Program-made: the position numbers and the translations under genes
In this document: in pieces, positions 53,264 through 61,972 of the stretch
Position numbering within the stretch: the first letter of the stretch is position 1
Layout: each line of letters opens with the position of its first letter
Notes under the pieces: model-generated
What the model was told of the DNA's origin: nothing
Seen by the model: the letters and a program-made list of their open reading frames with translations, nothing else
Database searches by the model: none
Assembly: GCF_965228705.1 (NCBI RefSeq)
Contig: NZ_OZ245832.1
Coordinates: 2,604,001-2,668,000, forward strand
Origin: Croceimicrobium sp965228705
GTDB lineage: Bacteria; Bacteroidota; Bacteroidia; Flavobacteriales; Schleiferiaceae
Reading direction: 5' to 3'
DNA length: 64,000 nucleotides

Positions 53264-54532
53264 TTAAAGGTCAAAGCCAATATCCTTGCGGTATTGGATG
53301 CCTTCAAAACATATAGTTTTTGCAGCCGCATAGCTTTTTGCTAGTGCGGCTTCTTTATTTGGACCCATTGCACTTAAGGCTATTACACGACCTCCGGAAG
53401 TGAGTACTTTATCTTCTTCCAATTTAGTTCCGGCATGAAAAGGGATACAGTCGTTTACATTCTCCAAACCGGTAATTTCCTTGCCTTTGGCATAAGAGCC
53501 GGGATAACCTTCCGATACCGCCATTACAGTAGTACAGAACTCAGGGTGGATTTCAATTTTCTCCTCTGCTAATCTTCCTTCTGCTGCAGCATTAAGGTGT
53601 TTTAACAAATCACTTTTCAGGCGTGGCATTACCACTTCCGTTTCCGGGTCGCCCATTCGCACATTGTACTCAATTACTTTAGGCTCTCCTTTTACTTCAA
53701 TCAATCCAAAGAAAACGAAGCCCACATAATCAAAGCTTTCGCTTGAAAGGCCCTTAATGGTTGGCTCTACTACCTGCTCAACTGTCTTCTGCCACAAGGC
53801 ATCATCTACAAAGCTTACGGGAGATACCGCTCCCATTCCTCCGGTATTAGGCCCGGTATCACCTTCGCCTATCCGTTTATAATCCTTTGCAACCGGAAGT
53901 ATAATATGATCCTTAGCATCGGTTAAGGCAAATACCGAATATTCACGGCCATCCAGAAACTCTTCAATTACCAGAGTTTTACTTGCAGCACCAAACTTTC
54001 CTTCGAGCATTGCTTTTGCTTCCGCCTTGGCTTCTTGTAAGTCCTCTAAGATCAGTACGCCTTTACCGGCCGCTAATCCATCAGCTTTAAGTACATATGG
54101 TGCCGCTAAGCTTTCTAAAAAAGTTTCCGCTTCCGCCACTTCACCAGCACTAAAGCTGCGGTAGGCGGCAGTAGGAATTTGATACTTGGCCATAAACTCC
54201 TTGGCGAACTTCTTACTTCCTTCCAACTCGGCCGCCGCTTGTGCCGGACCAATAATCTTCACGTTTTTCAGTTCATCATCCTGACGGAAAAAATCTACTA
54301 CACCGGCCACTAAAGGAGCCTCAGGACCCACCAATACCAGGTCGATGCTATTCTGAATACAGAACAATTTGAGGGCGGGAAAGTCTTCTGGCGAAAGGGC
54401 AATATTCTTGGCAAAAGCAGCGGTACCGGCATTTCCGGGTGCCAAATACAAATGATCGCAATCAGCACTTTGTGCAATTTTCCAGGCTAAAGCATGTTCG
54501 CGGCCCCCGCCGCCCAAAATCAAAATATTCAT
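53264..54532 (-). CDS. purD: phosphoribosylamine-glycine ligase
   Basis: Second step of purine synthesis: phosphoribosylamine plus glycine plus ATP gives GAR. 422 aa. N-domain ILILGGGGREHALAWKIAQS and LVLVGPEAPLVAGVVDFF; ATP-grasp part YVLKADGLAAGKGVLI and EFLDGREYSVFALTD; GEGDTGPNTGGMGAVSPV and YNVRMGDPETEVVMPRL are canonical. The substrate is the product of the purF-like enzyme in this window. Confidence 0.97.
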   Translation of the reverse strand: MNILILGGGGREHALAWKIAQSADCDHLYLAPGNAGTAAFAKNIALSPEDFPALKLFCIQNSIDLVLVGPEAPLVAGVVDFFRQDDELKNVKIIGPAQAAAELEGSKKFAKEFMAKYQIPTAAYRSFSAGEVAEAETFLESLAAPYVLKADGLAAGKGVLILEDLQEAKAEAKAMLEGKFGAASKTLVIEEFLDGREYSVFALTDAKDHIILPVAKDYKRIGEGDTGPNTGGMGAVSPVSFVDDALWQKTVEQVVEPTIKGLSSESFDYVGFVFFGLIEVKGEPKVIEYNVRMGDPETEVVMPRLKSDLLKHLNAAAEGRLAEEKIEIHPEFCTTVMAVSEGYPGSYAKGKEITGLENVNDCIPFHAGTKLEEDKVLTSGGRVIALSAMGPNKEAALAKSYAAAKTICFEGIQYRKDIGFDL

Positions 54533-54549
54533 GATGGAAGATTAAGCGG

Positions 54550-54557
54550 CAAAAGTA
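54550..54557 (-). promoter_or_regulatory. -7 box of purD
   Basis: The minus strand reads TActTTTG, 17 bases before the purD ATG. Confidence 0.55.
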
Positions 54558-54649
54558 GCATATAAATGCCGGTAACAAGGGCTCTAATACTGGGCTCTAC
54601 ACAATTTAAAGCGAGGATATATCCCATGCTTTTGGAATGATAAAAAAAC

Positions 54650-54657
54650 TACTTTTG
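54650..54657 (+). promoter_or_regulatory. -7 box of gdhA
   Basis: TActTTTG, 22 bases before the gdhA ATG, in the divergent purD/gdhA region. Confidence 0.55.
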
Positions 54658-54679
54658 CCTAAGAATTAATGCATAATCT

Positions 54680-56035
54680 ATGTCTGCAAATTACACCTCT
54701 CAGATCAACGCTTTCATGGATAAGGTAGCGGCTAAAAACGGCCACGAACCTGAGTTTTTGCAAGCGGTGCACGAAGTGGCTGAGGCCATTATTCCCTTTG
54801 TGGAAGAGCACCCTAAGTACAAAAACAGTAATATCCTGGAGCGTATTGTAGAACCCGAACGCGTAATTATGTTCCGCGTGCCGTGGATCGATGATCAAGG
54901 AAATGCCCAAGTTAACCGCGGTTACCGGGTAGAGTTTAACTCGGCAATCGGACCTTACAAAGGTGGATTGCGTTTTCACCCTTCGGTAAACCTTTCTATC
55001 CTTAAGTTCCTGGGCTTTGAGCAGGTCTTTAAAAACTCCCTCACCACCTTGCCTATTGGTGGCGGTAAAGGAGGTTCGGATTTCGACCCAAAAGGAAAGT
55101 CCGATAACGAAGTAATGAAGTTCTGCCAGTCTTTTATGACTGAATTACAACGTCATATTGGTCCTGATACCGATGTTCCTGCGGGAGATATCGGAGTAGG
55201 TGGTCGTGAAATCGGTTACCTATTCGGACAGTACAAACGCTTACGTAATGAGTTTACCGGTGTATTAACCGGTAAAGGCATCAATTGGGGCGGTTCTTTA
55301 ATCCGTCCTGAAGCTACCGGTTACGGTGCGGTGTACTTCACCAAGGAAATGCTAAAAACGCAAGGTCAAGACCTAAGTGCTAAAAAAGTAGCCATCTCTG
55401 GTTCCGGTAACGTAGCTCAGTTTGCTTGTCAAAAAGTACAGCAAATGGGTGGTACCGTAATCAGTATGTCTGACTCTTCCGGATACATCCATGCTCCAGA
55501 AGGAATTACCGAAGAAATATTAAACTATGTAATGGAAGTGAAGAACGTTCGTCGTGGACGTATCCATGAAGTAGCTGATAAATTCGACGGAGTAAGCTTC
55601 CATGCTGGTGAACGTCCATGGGGATTAAAATGTGATATCGCTATTCCTTGCGCTACGCAAAACGAATTGAATGGCGAAGAAGCAAAAACTTTAATCGCTA
55701 ACGGTACCATCGCGGTATCTGAAGGAGCCAACATGCCTTGTACTCCTGAAGCAGTAGAAGCTTTCCACGCTGCAAAAATCTTATTTGCTCCTGGTAAAGC
55801 TGCTAATGCTGGTGGTGTGGCTACCTCTGCATTAGAGATGGCACAAAACAGTATGCGTATGAGCTGGACTGCTGAAGAAGTAGATCAGAAGTTACATAGC
55901 ATCATGATTAATATTCATGAAAACGCTGAGAAATACGGAAAAGGTGAAGATGGTTATGTTGACTACGTAAAAGGAGCCAATATTGCTGGCTTTGTAAAAG
56001 TAGCCGACGCCATGTTAGACCAGGGTGTAGTATAA
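54680..56035 (+). CDS. gdhA: NADP-type glutamate dehydrogenase
   Basis: Interconverts 2-oxoglutarate plus ammonia and glutamate. 451 aa, the usual length of the hexameric small-subunit enzyme. Substrate and catalytic motifs are GPYKGGLRFHPSVNLS and LPIGGGKGGSDFDPKG (catalytic Lys), then PAGDIGVGGREIGYLFGQY. The Rossmann domain follows (VAISGSGNVAQFACQKVQQM). The protein length and the GGKGGSDFDPKG block point to the NADP-dependent biosynthetic class. It has its own promoter and a strong terminator. Confidence 0.96.
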   Translation: MSANYTSQINAFMDKVAAKNGHEPEFLQAVHEVAEAIIPFVEEHPKYKNSNILERIVEPERVIMFRVPWIDDQGNAQVNRGYRVEFNSAIGPYKGGLRFHPSVNLSILKFLGFEQVFKNSLTTLPIGGGKGGSDFDPKGKSDNEVMKFCQSFMTELQRHIGPDTDVPAGDIGVGGREIGYLFGQYKRLRNEFTGVLTGKGINWGGSLIRPEATGYGAVYFTKEMLKTQGQDLSAKKVAISGSGNVAQFACQKVQQMGGTVISMSDSSGYIHAPEGITEEILNYVMEVKNVRRGRIHEVADKFDGVSFHAGERPWGLKCDIAIPCATQNELNGEEAKTLIANGTIAVSEGANMPCTPEAVEAFHAAKILFAPGKAANAGGVATSALEMAQNSMRMSWTAEEVDQKLHSIMINIHENAEKYGKGEDGYVDYVKGANIAGFVKVADAMLDQGVV

Positions 56036-56056
56036 ACTAGACTCTCCTTAAAATAC

Positions 56057-56092
56057 AAAAGCCAGCTGTTTTGCAACAGCTGGCTTTTTTTT
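56057..56092 (+). terminator. strong terminator of gdhA
   Basis: A perfect 10-bp stem gccagctgtt/aacagctggc (56061-56070, 56075-56084) with a 4-base loop, extended by A/T pairs and followed by eight T residues. The A-run on the other side may also serve the convergent gene. Confidence 0.92.
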
Positions 56093-56110
56093 ATGATTGG
56101 TGTTTCAAGT

Positions 56111-56974
56111 TTATAAAAGCTGAACTTTGTATCCCACCGTCATATTCATGTTGAAAGGATCAGCAAAGGGGTAGATAGAAGTTAAACTTCCAAAATTAAA
56201 ACGGGCGTAGAAATCTCTAATATTGAAGCCCGCATGCATTGTACCGTTTAAAATATAACTCTCCCAAACTCCTAAATCCGTTTGGTATAAATGGTTTAGA
56301 AATCCTAATCCAAAATTAAAACCATAGGTCCCATAATCGAAAACTAGCTCCGAATAGAAGTGGGTACTCATAAAATTAGAAGCGGCCGGTGTGGCCCTTA
56401 ATTCATTGTCAAAAGGATCAAGGAAATAGGTATAGCTGGAATCAATCGCAATCTGTCGATAGTCTCCATAAGTGCCGGATTCAGCCGCAAAAGTGTGTTG
56501 CACATTAAATACCCGCCAGCATAAATTGCTCTTACGGCTCATTTCATAATTGAGATCAATCGAAAGGTTAATGCGACCGCCATAACCCGAATAGGTCTGT
56601 CGGCGTTTCATTCCAAACTGCTCCGCTTCTTCAGGACCGATAGATCGACCGGAATAACTAAACATACTAAGACCACCACTAAAGGCGGTACCCGATTTTT
56701 TAGATAATGATTTAGAAAAACTTATTCCGGCTTCGCCAAAGTAAGATTGAAGATTCACATCATTGAGCATGGTCGCATCCTCCGCAAAAGGTGGATCAAT
56801 GTCATAAAAGGCCAGCCCTCCAGAAATCGGAATCATCAATTTCAATTCTTCATCTTCGGGAGCAACAGGTTTTTCCATAGCATTTGCTGCCAGGGGATGA
56901 GCCGAATGCGGCAGATTAACACAGGCTGTGCTCAGCATAGCCAGGGTGCAAATCATTAAGAGTGATTTTTTCAT
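56111..56974 (-). CDS. beta-barrel-like lipoprotein, unknown function
   Basis: 287 aa. The leader MKKSLLMICTLAMLSTAC ends in a lipobox (LSTAC). After an acidic linker, the rest consists of alternating amphipathic strands with many Tyr/Phe and Gly residues (YGGRINLSIDLNYEM, YGFNFGLGFLNHLY) and ends in YKVQLL. This looks like a small outer-membrane barrel, although a lipidated barrel is unusual and the Cys may instead be part of a normal signal. It is convergent with gdhA. Confidence 0.6.
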   Translation of the reverse strand: MKKSLLMICTLAMLSTACVNLPHSAHPLAANAMEKPVAPEDEELKLMIPISGGLAFYDIDPPFAEDATMLNDVNLQSYFGEAGISFSKSLSKKSGTAFSGGLSMFSYSGRSIGPEEAEQFGMKRRQTYSGYGGRINLSIDLNYEMSRKSNLCWRVFNVQHTFAAESGTYGDYRQIAIDSSYTYFLDPFDNELRATPAASNFMSTHFYSELVFDYGTYGFNFGLGFLNHLYQTDLGVWESYILNGTMHAGFNIRDFYARFNFGSLTSIYPFADPFNMNMTVGYKVQLL

Positions 56975-57104
56975 AGTTAAGTTTTTAGACCGCTAAAGAT
57001 AGAATCTTCTTCCTATCTTTTAATACCACCCTTAATAGAGACCTTGAGCCAAGCCAGTACTGGACCAATAAAAACTTAAATTAGCCTTGCCCCATAGCTA
57101 TTAC

Positions 57105-57914
57105 ATGAACCGCAATTCTATCTTTAGTATCCTTTTGCTATTCGGTCTTTTGGCTTGTGGGCCGAAGCGTCACCATCGAGAGTATATGCCACACAGTGTG
57201 CATTTTGCCCATCGTGATTGGTGGATAAAATCCAGCCCGGAGATTCAAGGGCCAGGTTCCAATGTCTTTAGCTACCGCAATGTATGGGTCGATTGGCAAG
57301 GGCATTTACACCTAAAAGTGAAAGAAAAGGACAATCGCTGGACCTGTGCTGAAGTGTATACCAAAGATAGCTTGGGTTACGGTCGATACGAAATGGAAGT
57401 AGATGGTCAGTTAGGAGACCTGGACCCCTATTTGGTATTCGGATTCTTTACCTGGGACCCTCATACTTTTGAAGATCAAGCAAACAGCGAGATTGACATT
57501 GAATTTTCGCGCTGGGGATTTCCCCTTGCTCCACGGGTTTTGCATTACTCTGTGCATCCGGTTTCATTGCAGAAGTTATTTCTGGAACGTTTTCAATCCT
57601 CCAATTCCAATCCGCAGAATTGGAATGGTCGCAGCCGTCATATTATGGAATGGCGCGATACTTCCATCACCTTTTATTCCTACCGCATAAGCCGTGCTGG
57701 AGAAGACTTACTTGAAAGTTTCCATTATAGCTTTAAAAACCCTCCTCGCAAAAAAGGGGTCGAAGGTCAATTCAGTGAGGCCATTACGGTCCCAAAGCCC
57801 GGTGAGAGCAATCAAGCTCGCTTTAATTTGTGGATATTCGGAGCCAAAGAGGCCCCCTTAAATGAAAGGGAAACGGAAATTGTTATACGCGATTTCCACT
57901 ATGAAGCCTATTAG
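57105..57914 (+). CDS. GH16-like lipoprotein
   Basis: 269 aa from the ATG; an in-frame TTG at 57087 is less likely because a near-consensus -7 box (TAgccTTG) covers it. The leader MNRNSIFSILLLFGLLAC ends in a lipobox. The body is a jelly-roll of the family 16 glycoside hydrolase type. The catalytic pattern E-I-D-I-E is seen in DQANSEIDIEFSRWG, preceded by RYEMEVDGQLGD and FGFFTWDPHTF. It would be an envelope beta-glucanase or galactanase; the substrate is unknown. It overlaps the convergent gatC stop by four bases. Confidence 0.75.
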   Translation: MNRNSIFSILLLFGLLACGPKRHHREYMPHSVHFAHRDWWIKSSPEIQGPGSNVFSYRNVWVDWQGHLHLKVKEKDNRWTCAEVYTKDSLGYGRYEMEVDGQLGDLDPYLVFGFFTWDPHTFEDQANSEIDIEFSRWGFPLAPRVLHYSVHPVSLQKLFLERFQSSNSNPQNWNGRSRHIMEWRDTSITFYSYRISRAGEDLLESFHYSFKNPPRKKGVEGQFSEAITVPKPGESNQARFNLWIFGAKEAPLNERETEIVIRDFHYEAY

Positions 57915-58210
57915 TCTTCTTCGCGTTTCAGAACCTTAGGAACGCGGAAATAATCACTGTCTTTATCCGGAGCATTCTTCAAGGCTTCATCCTTGGTTAA
58001 GACCGTTTCAGAAACATCTTCGCGCAGCACATTGCGCTCTTCACTGAGATATACCAAAGGCTCCACACCTTCCAGATCCAGTTCATTGATCTTTTCTACA
58101 AAGCCCAAAATTTTATCCATATCCCCTTGCATAGACTGCATTTCTTCCTCGCTGAATTCTAAACGAGCCAGATGGGCTAAGTGACGGATTTCGTCTAAAC
58201 TGATCTTCAT
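57911..58210 (-). CDS. gatC: Asp-tRNA(Asn)/Glu-tRNA(Gln) amidotransferase subunit C
   Basis: Small structural subunit that stabilises GatA-GatB in indirect aminoacylation. 99 aa. The ATG used gives MKISLDEIRHLAHLARLEFS, the usual N-terminus; the frame is open upstream into plsC. MDKILGFVEKINELDLEGVEP and a C-terminal SDYFRVPKVL are typical. It lies 8 bases after plsC on the same strand, away from gatA and gatB, which is common. Confidence 0.93.
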   Translation of the reverse strand: MKISLDEIRHLAHLARLEFSEEEMQSMQGDMDKILGFVEKINELDLEGVEPLVYLSEERNVLREDVSETVLTKDEALKNAPDKDSDYFRVPKVLKREED

Positions 58211-58218
58211 GTCTTGAG

Positions 58219-58944
58219 CTACTTTTGCGCTTGCAAAGATTGGAAAATATCGTCGTAACACTGCTGCTTTAAACGACTTACTTCTTCTGGACTATTCTCC
58301 TGAGGTTGTAAAAATGGCATCACATCGACCTTCAGTACACCGGGTCGACCGCGAAAATTATCATAGGGCAATAAACGCTTACAATCGTGAAAGGCCGCAG
58401 GAATAATGGTAACCCCCTTAGTGGCCGCTAAGCGAAAGGCACCATTTTTAAAAGGCGCTAAGGTAATTTCTTCTCGTGGTGCCATACCTTCAGGGTAGAT
58501 ACACATGCCTAAACCTTCATCGATTTTCTCCGCTGCTAAGTCATAAGTCATTTTACGACTGCTTAAACTGGAGCGATCTACCAGAATATTAGTACGCTTA
58601 TAGAAATAACCGAAAAGAGGCAGCTTGGTGAGTTCTTTCTTTCCAATAAATAGATAGGGCGTTGGAAAAACCGCCAGGGTTAACATTATATCCAGCATGC
58701 TGGTATGGTTGGCACAAATAATATACTGGCCATTAGGTTCTGGCTTCTCAGCCCAATTCACCTTCCAGCGAAAGCCACAAAGCACCAAGACTATTTTGGC
58801 CCAAAGGCGCTCAAAATAAAAGAATTGGAGGTAGGTCTTCGGACTTAAAGAAGTGAAGAAAATAAAGGGAAACAAAAGTATGATCGCGATAAAATTCGCG
58901 AGGTAAAACCATACTCTAAATAATGGGGCCAGGATATAACGCAT
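58219..58944 (-). CDS. plsC: 1-acyl-sn-glycerol-3-phosphate acyltransferase
   Basis: Acylates lysophosphatidate in phospholipid synthesis at the inner membrane. 241 aa. An N-terminal span is FYLANFIAIILLFPFIFF. The HX4D motif is in YIICANHTSMLDIMLTL. The second block is MCIYPEGMAPREEI, where most relatives have EGTRS, so the glycerophosphate-binding Thr is Met here. A third block is VTIIPAAFHDCKR. It could equally be a related lysophospholipid or lyso-ornithine acyltransferase. Confidence 0.88.
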   Translation of the reverse strand: MRYILAPLFRVWFYLANFIAIILLFPFIFFTSLSPKTYLQFFYFERLWAKIVLVLCGFRWKVNWAEKPEPNGQYIICANHTSMLDIMLTLAVFPTPYLFIGKKELTKLPLFGYFYKRTNILVDRSSLSSRKMTYDLAAEKIDEGLGMCIYPEGMAPREEITLAPFKNGAFRLAATKGVTIIPAAFHDCKRLLPYDNFRGRPGVLKVDVMPFLQPQENSPEEVSRLKQQCYDDIFQSLQAQK

Positions 58945-58957
58945 CACACAATGGCGG

Positions 58958-58965
58958 CAAAAGTA
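58958..58965 (-). promoter_or_regulatory. -7 box of plsC-gatC
   Basis: The minus strand reads TActTTTG, 13 bases before the plsC ATG, in the divergent region shared with trpS. Confidence 0.55.
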
Positions 58966-58997
58966 AAATATTGCCCGGTACGCCCGATCTTGCTTCT

Positions 58998-59005
58998 TAC
59001 ATTTG
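58998..59005 (+). promoter_or_regulatory. -7 box of trpS
   Basis: TAcaTTTG, 22 bases before the trpS ATG; a TTG lies 24 bases further up. Confidence 0.55.
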
Positions 59006-59027
59006 TGGCCTTAAAGCAAGAAACACA

Positions 59028-59999
59028 ATGGCACGGATCCTCACTGGTATTCAGAGCAGCGGAATTCCCCACTTAGGAAATGCCCTGGGCGCAATTGAGC
59101 CAGGAATAGAATTGTCGCAAAAAGCCGGCAATGAATCTTTTTTCTTTATTGCTGATTTACACTCTCTTACTTCGGTAAAAGATGCGGAGAAACGCAAGGA
59201 AAGTGTATACGCCGTGGCTGCTGCCTGGCTGGCTCTGGGTTTTGATGTAGAGAATAACTACTTCTACCGTCAGAGTGATATCCCTGAAGTAACTGAGCTT
59301 ACCTGGTACCTCTCTTGCTTTACGCCCTATCCGATGCTGGCCAATGCCCATAGCTTTAAGGATAAAAGTGATCGTTTAGCCGATGTAAATGCCGGTTTAT
59401 TCACCTATCCGGTATTAATGGCCTCGGATATTCTACTTTATGATGCCGATGAAGTTCCCGTGGGAAAGGATCAAAAGCAACATCTGGAAATGACCCGCGA
59501 TATGGCCAGTACCCTAAATCATAGAGTGGGACAGGAGGTATTAAAATTACCTGAAGCCGTAATTCGTGAATCCGTAAAAACCGTTCCGGGTACCGATGGC
59601 CAAAAGATGAGTAAGAGCTATGGCAATACCATAGACATTTTTGCTTCGGCGAAAGCCTTAAAAAAGCAGGTAATGGGCATTGTTACCGATAGTACTCCTT
59701 TAGAAGAGCCCAAAGATCCGGATACATGTAATGTTTTTGCTCTTTATCAACTATTGGCTACCGAGGCACAAATCGAAGCAATGCGGGCCAATTATTTAGG
59801 CGGTAATTACGGTTACGGACATGCTAAAAAGGCACTTTTGGAATTGATCATGGAGCGCTATGGTGAGGCTCGTGAGAAATACCAAAACTTGATTGAAAAC
59901 CCACAGCAAATTGAAGACTACCTTTTGGCGGGTGCCGAAAAAGTACGTCCGATTGCTCGTGAGGTTCTAAACCGGGTTAGAGGAAGTTTAGGCTTCTAA
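59028..59999 (+). CDS. trpS: tryptophanyl-tRNA synthetase
   Basis: Class I synthetase, 323 aa. The ATG used gives MARILTGIQSSGIPHLGNAL, with the HIGH-type motif as PHLGN. The KMSKS loop is DGQKMSKSYGNTIDIF. The Trp-site region has DLHSLTSVKD and YPVLMASDILLYDADEVPVG. The frame is open for another 35 codons upstream, but those overlap plsC and its promoter and are not conserved in appearance. It overlaps the convergent lepA stop by four bases. Confidence 0.96.
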   Translation: MARILTGIQSSGIPHLGNALGAIEPGIELSQKAGNESFFFIADLHSLTSVKDAEKRKESVYAVAAAWLALGFDVENNYFYRQSDIPEVTELTWYLSCFTPYPMLANAHSFKDKSDRLADVNAGLFTYPVLMASDILLYDADEVPVGKDQKQHLEMTRDMASTLNHRVGQEVLKLPEAVIRESVKTVPGTDGQKMSKSYGNTIDIFASAKALKKQVMGIVTDSTPLEEPKDPDTCNVFALYQLLATEAQIEAMRANYLGGNYGYGHAKKALLELIMERYGEAREKYQNLIENPQQIEDYLLAGAEKVRPIAREVLNRVRGSLGF

Positions 60000-61813
60000 T
60001 CGTTTAGCTTTAATACGGCTAAGAACGCCTGTTGGGGAATTTCTACGTTCCCTACCTGGCGCATACGCTTTTTACCGGCCTTTTGCTTTTCGAGCAGTTT
60101 ACGCTTACGCGAGATATCACCTCCATAACATTTGGCAGTTACATCTTTACGCAGAGCACTCAAGGTTTCACGGGCAATAATCTTAGCTCCAATGGCAGCC
60201 TGAATGGCGATCATAAACTGCTGGCGAGGAATCAATTCCTTCAGCTTTTCACATATCTTCTTACCAATATCATAGGCATTACTACGGTGAATTAAGGCTG
60301 ATAAGGCATCCACCGGTTCGCCATTTAACATCACATCTACTTTCACCATATCGCTTTCGCGGTAGCCGGTAGGATGATAGTCGAAAGATGCATAACCCCG
60401 AGAAATAGACTTTAGGCGATCGTAAAAATCAAACACGATTTCTGCCAAAGGCATATCAAAACTCAGCTCCACCCGCTCTGCGGTTAGGTAAACCTGATTG
60501 GTTAGGATACCCCGTTTCTCAATGGCCAAATTCATTACCGCACCTACATAATCGGCTTTAGTAATAATCTGAGCTTTGATATAGGGCTCCTCGATATGAT
60601 CCATCTTAGTTGGATCCGGGAACTCGGTAGGGTTATTTACAATTACACAGCGCTCCGGATCCTTCTTCATAAAAGAATGGTAGCTCACGTTAGGAACGGT
60701 GGTAATAACGGTCATATTAAACTCACGCTCTAAACGCTCCTGGATAATCTCCATGTGGAGCATGCCCAAGAAACCACAACGGAAACCGAAACCTAATGCC
60801 GCTGAAGACTCAGGTTCAAAAGTTAAGCTGGCATCGTTTAATTGCAGCTTCTCTAAAGAAGTACGGAGCTCTTCAAATTCATCGGTGTCTACCGGATAAA
60901 TTCCGGCGAATACCATGGGCTTCACGTTTTCAAATCCTGCAATTGGCTTATCTGCAGGGCGCTCTACCGTAGTGATGGTATCCCCAACTTTAACTTCTTT
61001 CGCTTCCTTAATCCCGGAAATAATATAGCCTACGTTTCCAGTACCAATTTCTTTCTGGGGCTCTTGCCGAAGACGCAAAACCCCAATTTCGTCGGCATCA
61101 TACTTACTCCCGGTATTCATGAACTTAACTGCCGATCCAGCCTTCATGGATCCGTTTACCACCTTAAAAAAGGCTTCAATACCGCGGTAAGGATTAAATA
61201 CGGAATCAAAGATCAGGGCTTGTAATGGAGCATCAGGATCTCCTTCCGGAGCGGGAATACGATGTACAACGGCCTCTAAAATATCTGCAATACCAATACC
61301 GGTTTTGGCAGAAGCCATGATGATATCTTCATCTTCACAGCCAATCAAATCAATAATTTGATCCTTTACTTCTTCCGGGTTGGCACTGGGAAGATCTACT
61401 TTATTGAGCACGGGAATAATTTCCAAATCATGCTCAAGAGCTAAATACAGGTTGGAAATAGTTTGCGCTTGAATACCCTGAGCTGCATCTACAACCAAAA
61501 GGGCCCCTTCACAAGCAGCAATGGCTCGCGATACCTCATAGGAGAAATCCACGTGTCCGGGGGTATCAATAAGGTTAAGGGTATAGGTTGTGCCTTCATG
61601 AAGATAATTCATTTGGATAGCGTGACTCTTAATGGTAATACCACGTTCACGCTCCAGATCCATATCATCGAGCAGCTGGTTTTTCGCCTCACGCTCCGTA
61701 ACCGTCTGCGTATGCTCTAACAAACGATCTGCCAGGGTACTTTTACCATGGTCGATATGAGCAATAATGCAGAAATTTCGGATCTTATTCATCTTCATAG
61801 GGCGCAATTTCAT
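59996..61813 (-). CDS. lepA: elongation factor 4
   Basis: Ribosome-associated GTPase, 605 aa from the first ATG; ATGs at 61798 and 61792 also fit, the last giving the common MNKIRNFCII start. G1 is IAHIDHGKSTLADRLLE, G2 RERGITIKS, G3 LIDTPGHVDFSYEV, G4 VLNKVDLPSA. The LepA-specific C-terminal domain is present (IIARETLSALRKDVTAKCYG, GDISRKRKLLEKQKAGKKRM). A near-consensus -7 box (TActTTcG, 61822-61829) sits just before the first ATG. Confidence 0.97.
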   Translation of the reverse strand: MKLRPMKMNKIRNFCIIAHIDHGKSTLADRLLEHTQTVTEREAKNQLLDDMDLERERGITIKSHAIQMNYLHEGTTYTLNLIDTPGHVDFSYEVSRAIAACEGALLVVDAAQGIQAQTISNLYLALEHDLEIIPVLNKVDLPSANPEEVKDQIIDLIGCEDEDIIMASAKTGIGIADILEAVVHRIPAPEGDPDAPLQALIFDSVFNPYRGIEAFFKVVNGSMKAGSAVKFMNTGSKYDADEIGVLRLRQEPQKEIGTGNVGYIISGIKEAKEVKVGDTITTVERPADKPIAGFENVKPMVFAGIYPVDTDEFEELRTSLEKLQLNDASLTFEPESSAALGFGFRCGFLGMLHMEIIQERLEREFNMTVITTVPNVSYHSFMKKDPERCVIVNNPTEFPDPTKMDHIEEPYIKAQIITKADYVGAVMNLAIEKRGILTNQVYLTAERVELSFDMPLAEIVFDFYDRLKSISRGYASFDYHPTGYRESDMVKVDVMLNGEPVDALSALIHRSNAYDIGKKICEKLKELIPRQQFMIAIQAAIGAKIIARETLSALRKDVTAKCYGGDISRKRKLLEKQKAGKKRMRQVGNVEIPQQAFLAVLKLND

Positions 61814-61972
61814 TTAAACTGCGAAAGTACGTAAAAGGACGACCCAAATTTCGCTTCCTCCAGCGAGGGCATTTTTAAGTTGATCATCTGCAGATTTGAA
61901 GCTGAGAATCAAGGGTATTCTTGGGATACTTGACGCTATCTCTTACATTTACGGTTTATAATGAACTGTGGC

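Noticed and set aside
58220..58227. TActTTTG box on the plus strand
   Set aside because: It sits between gatC and plsC, both on the minus strand, and no plus-strand gene follows; treated as chance.
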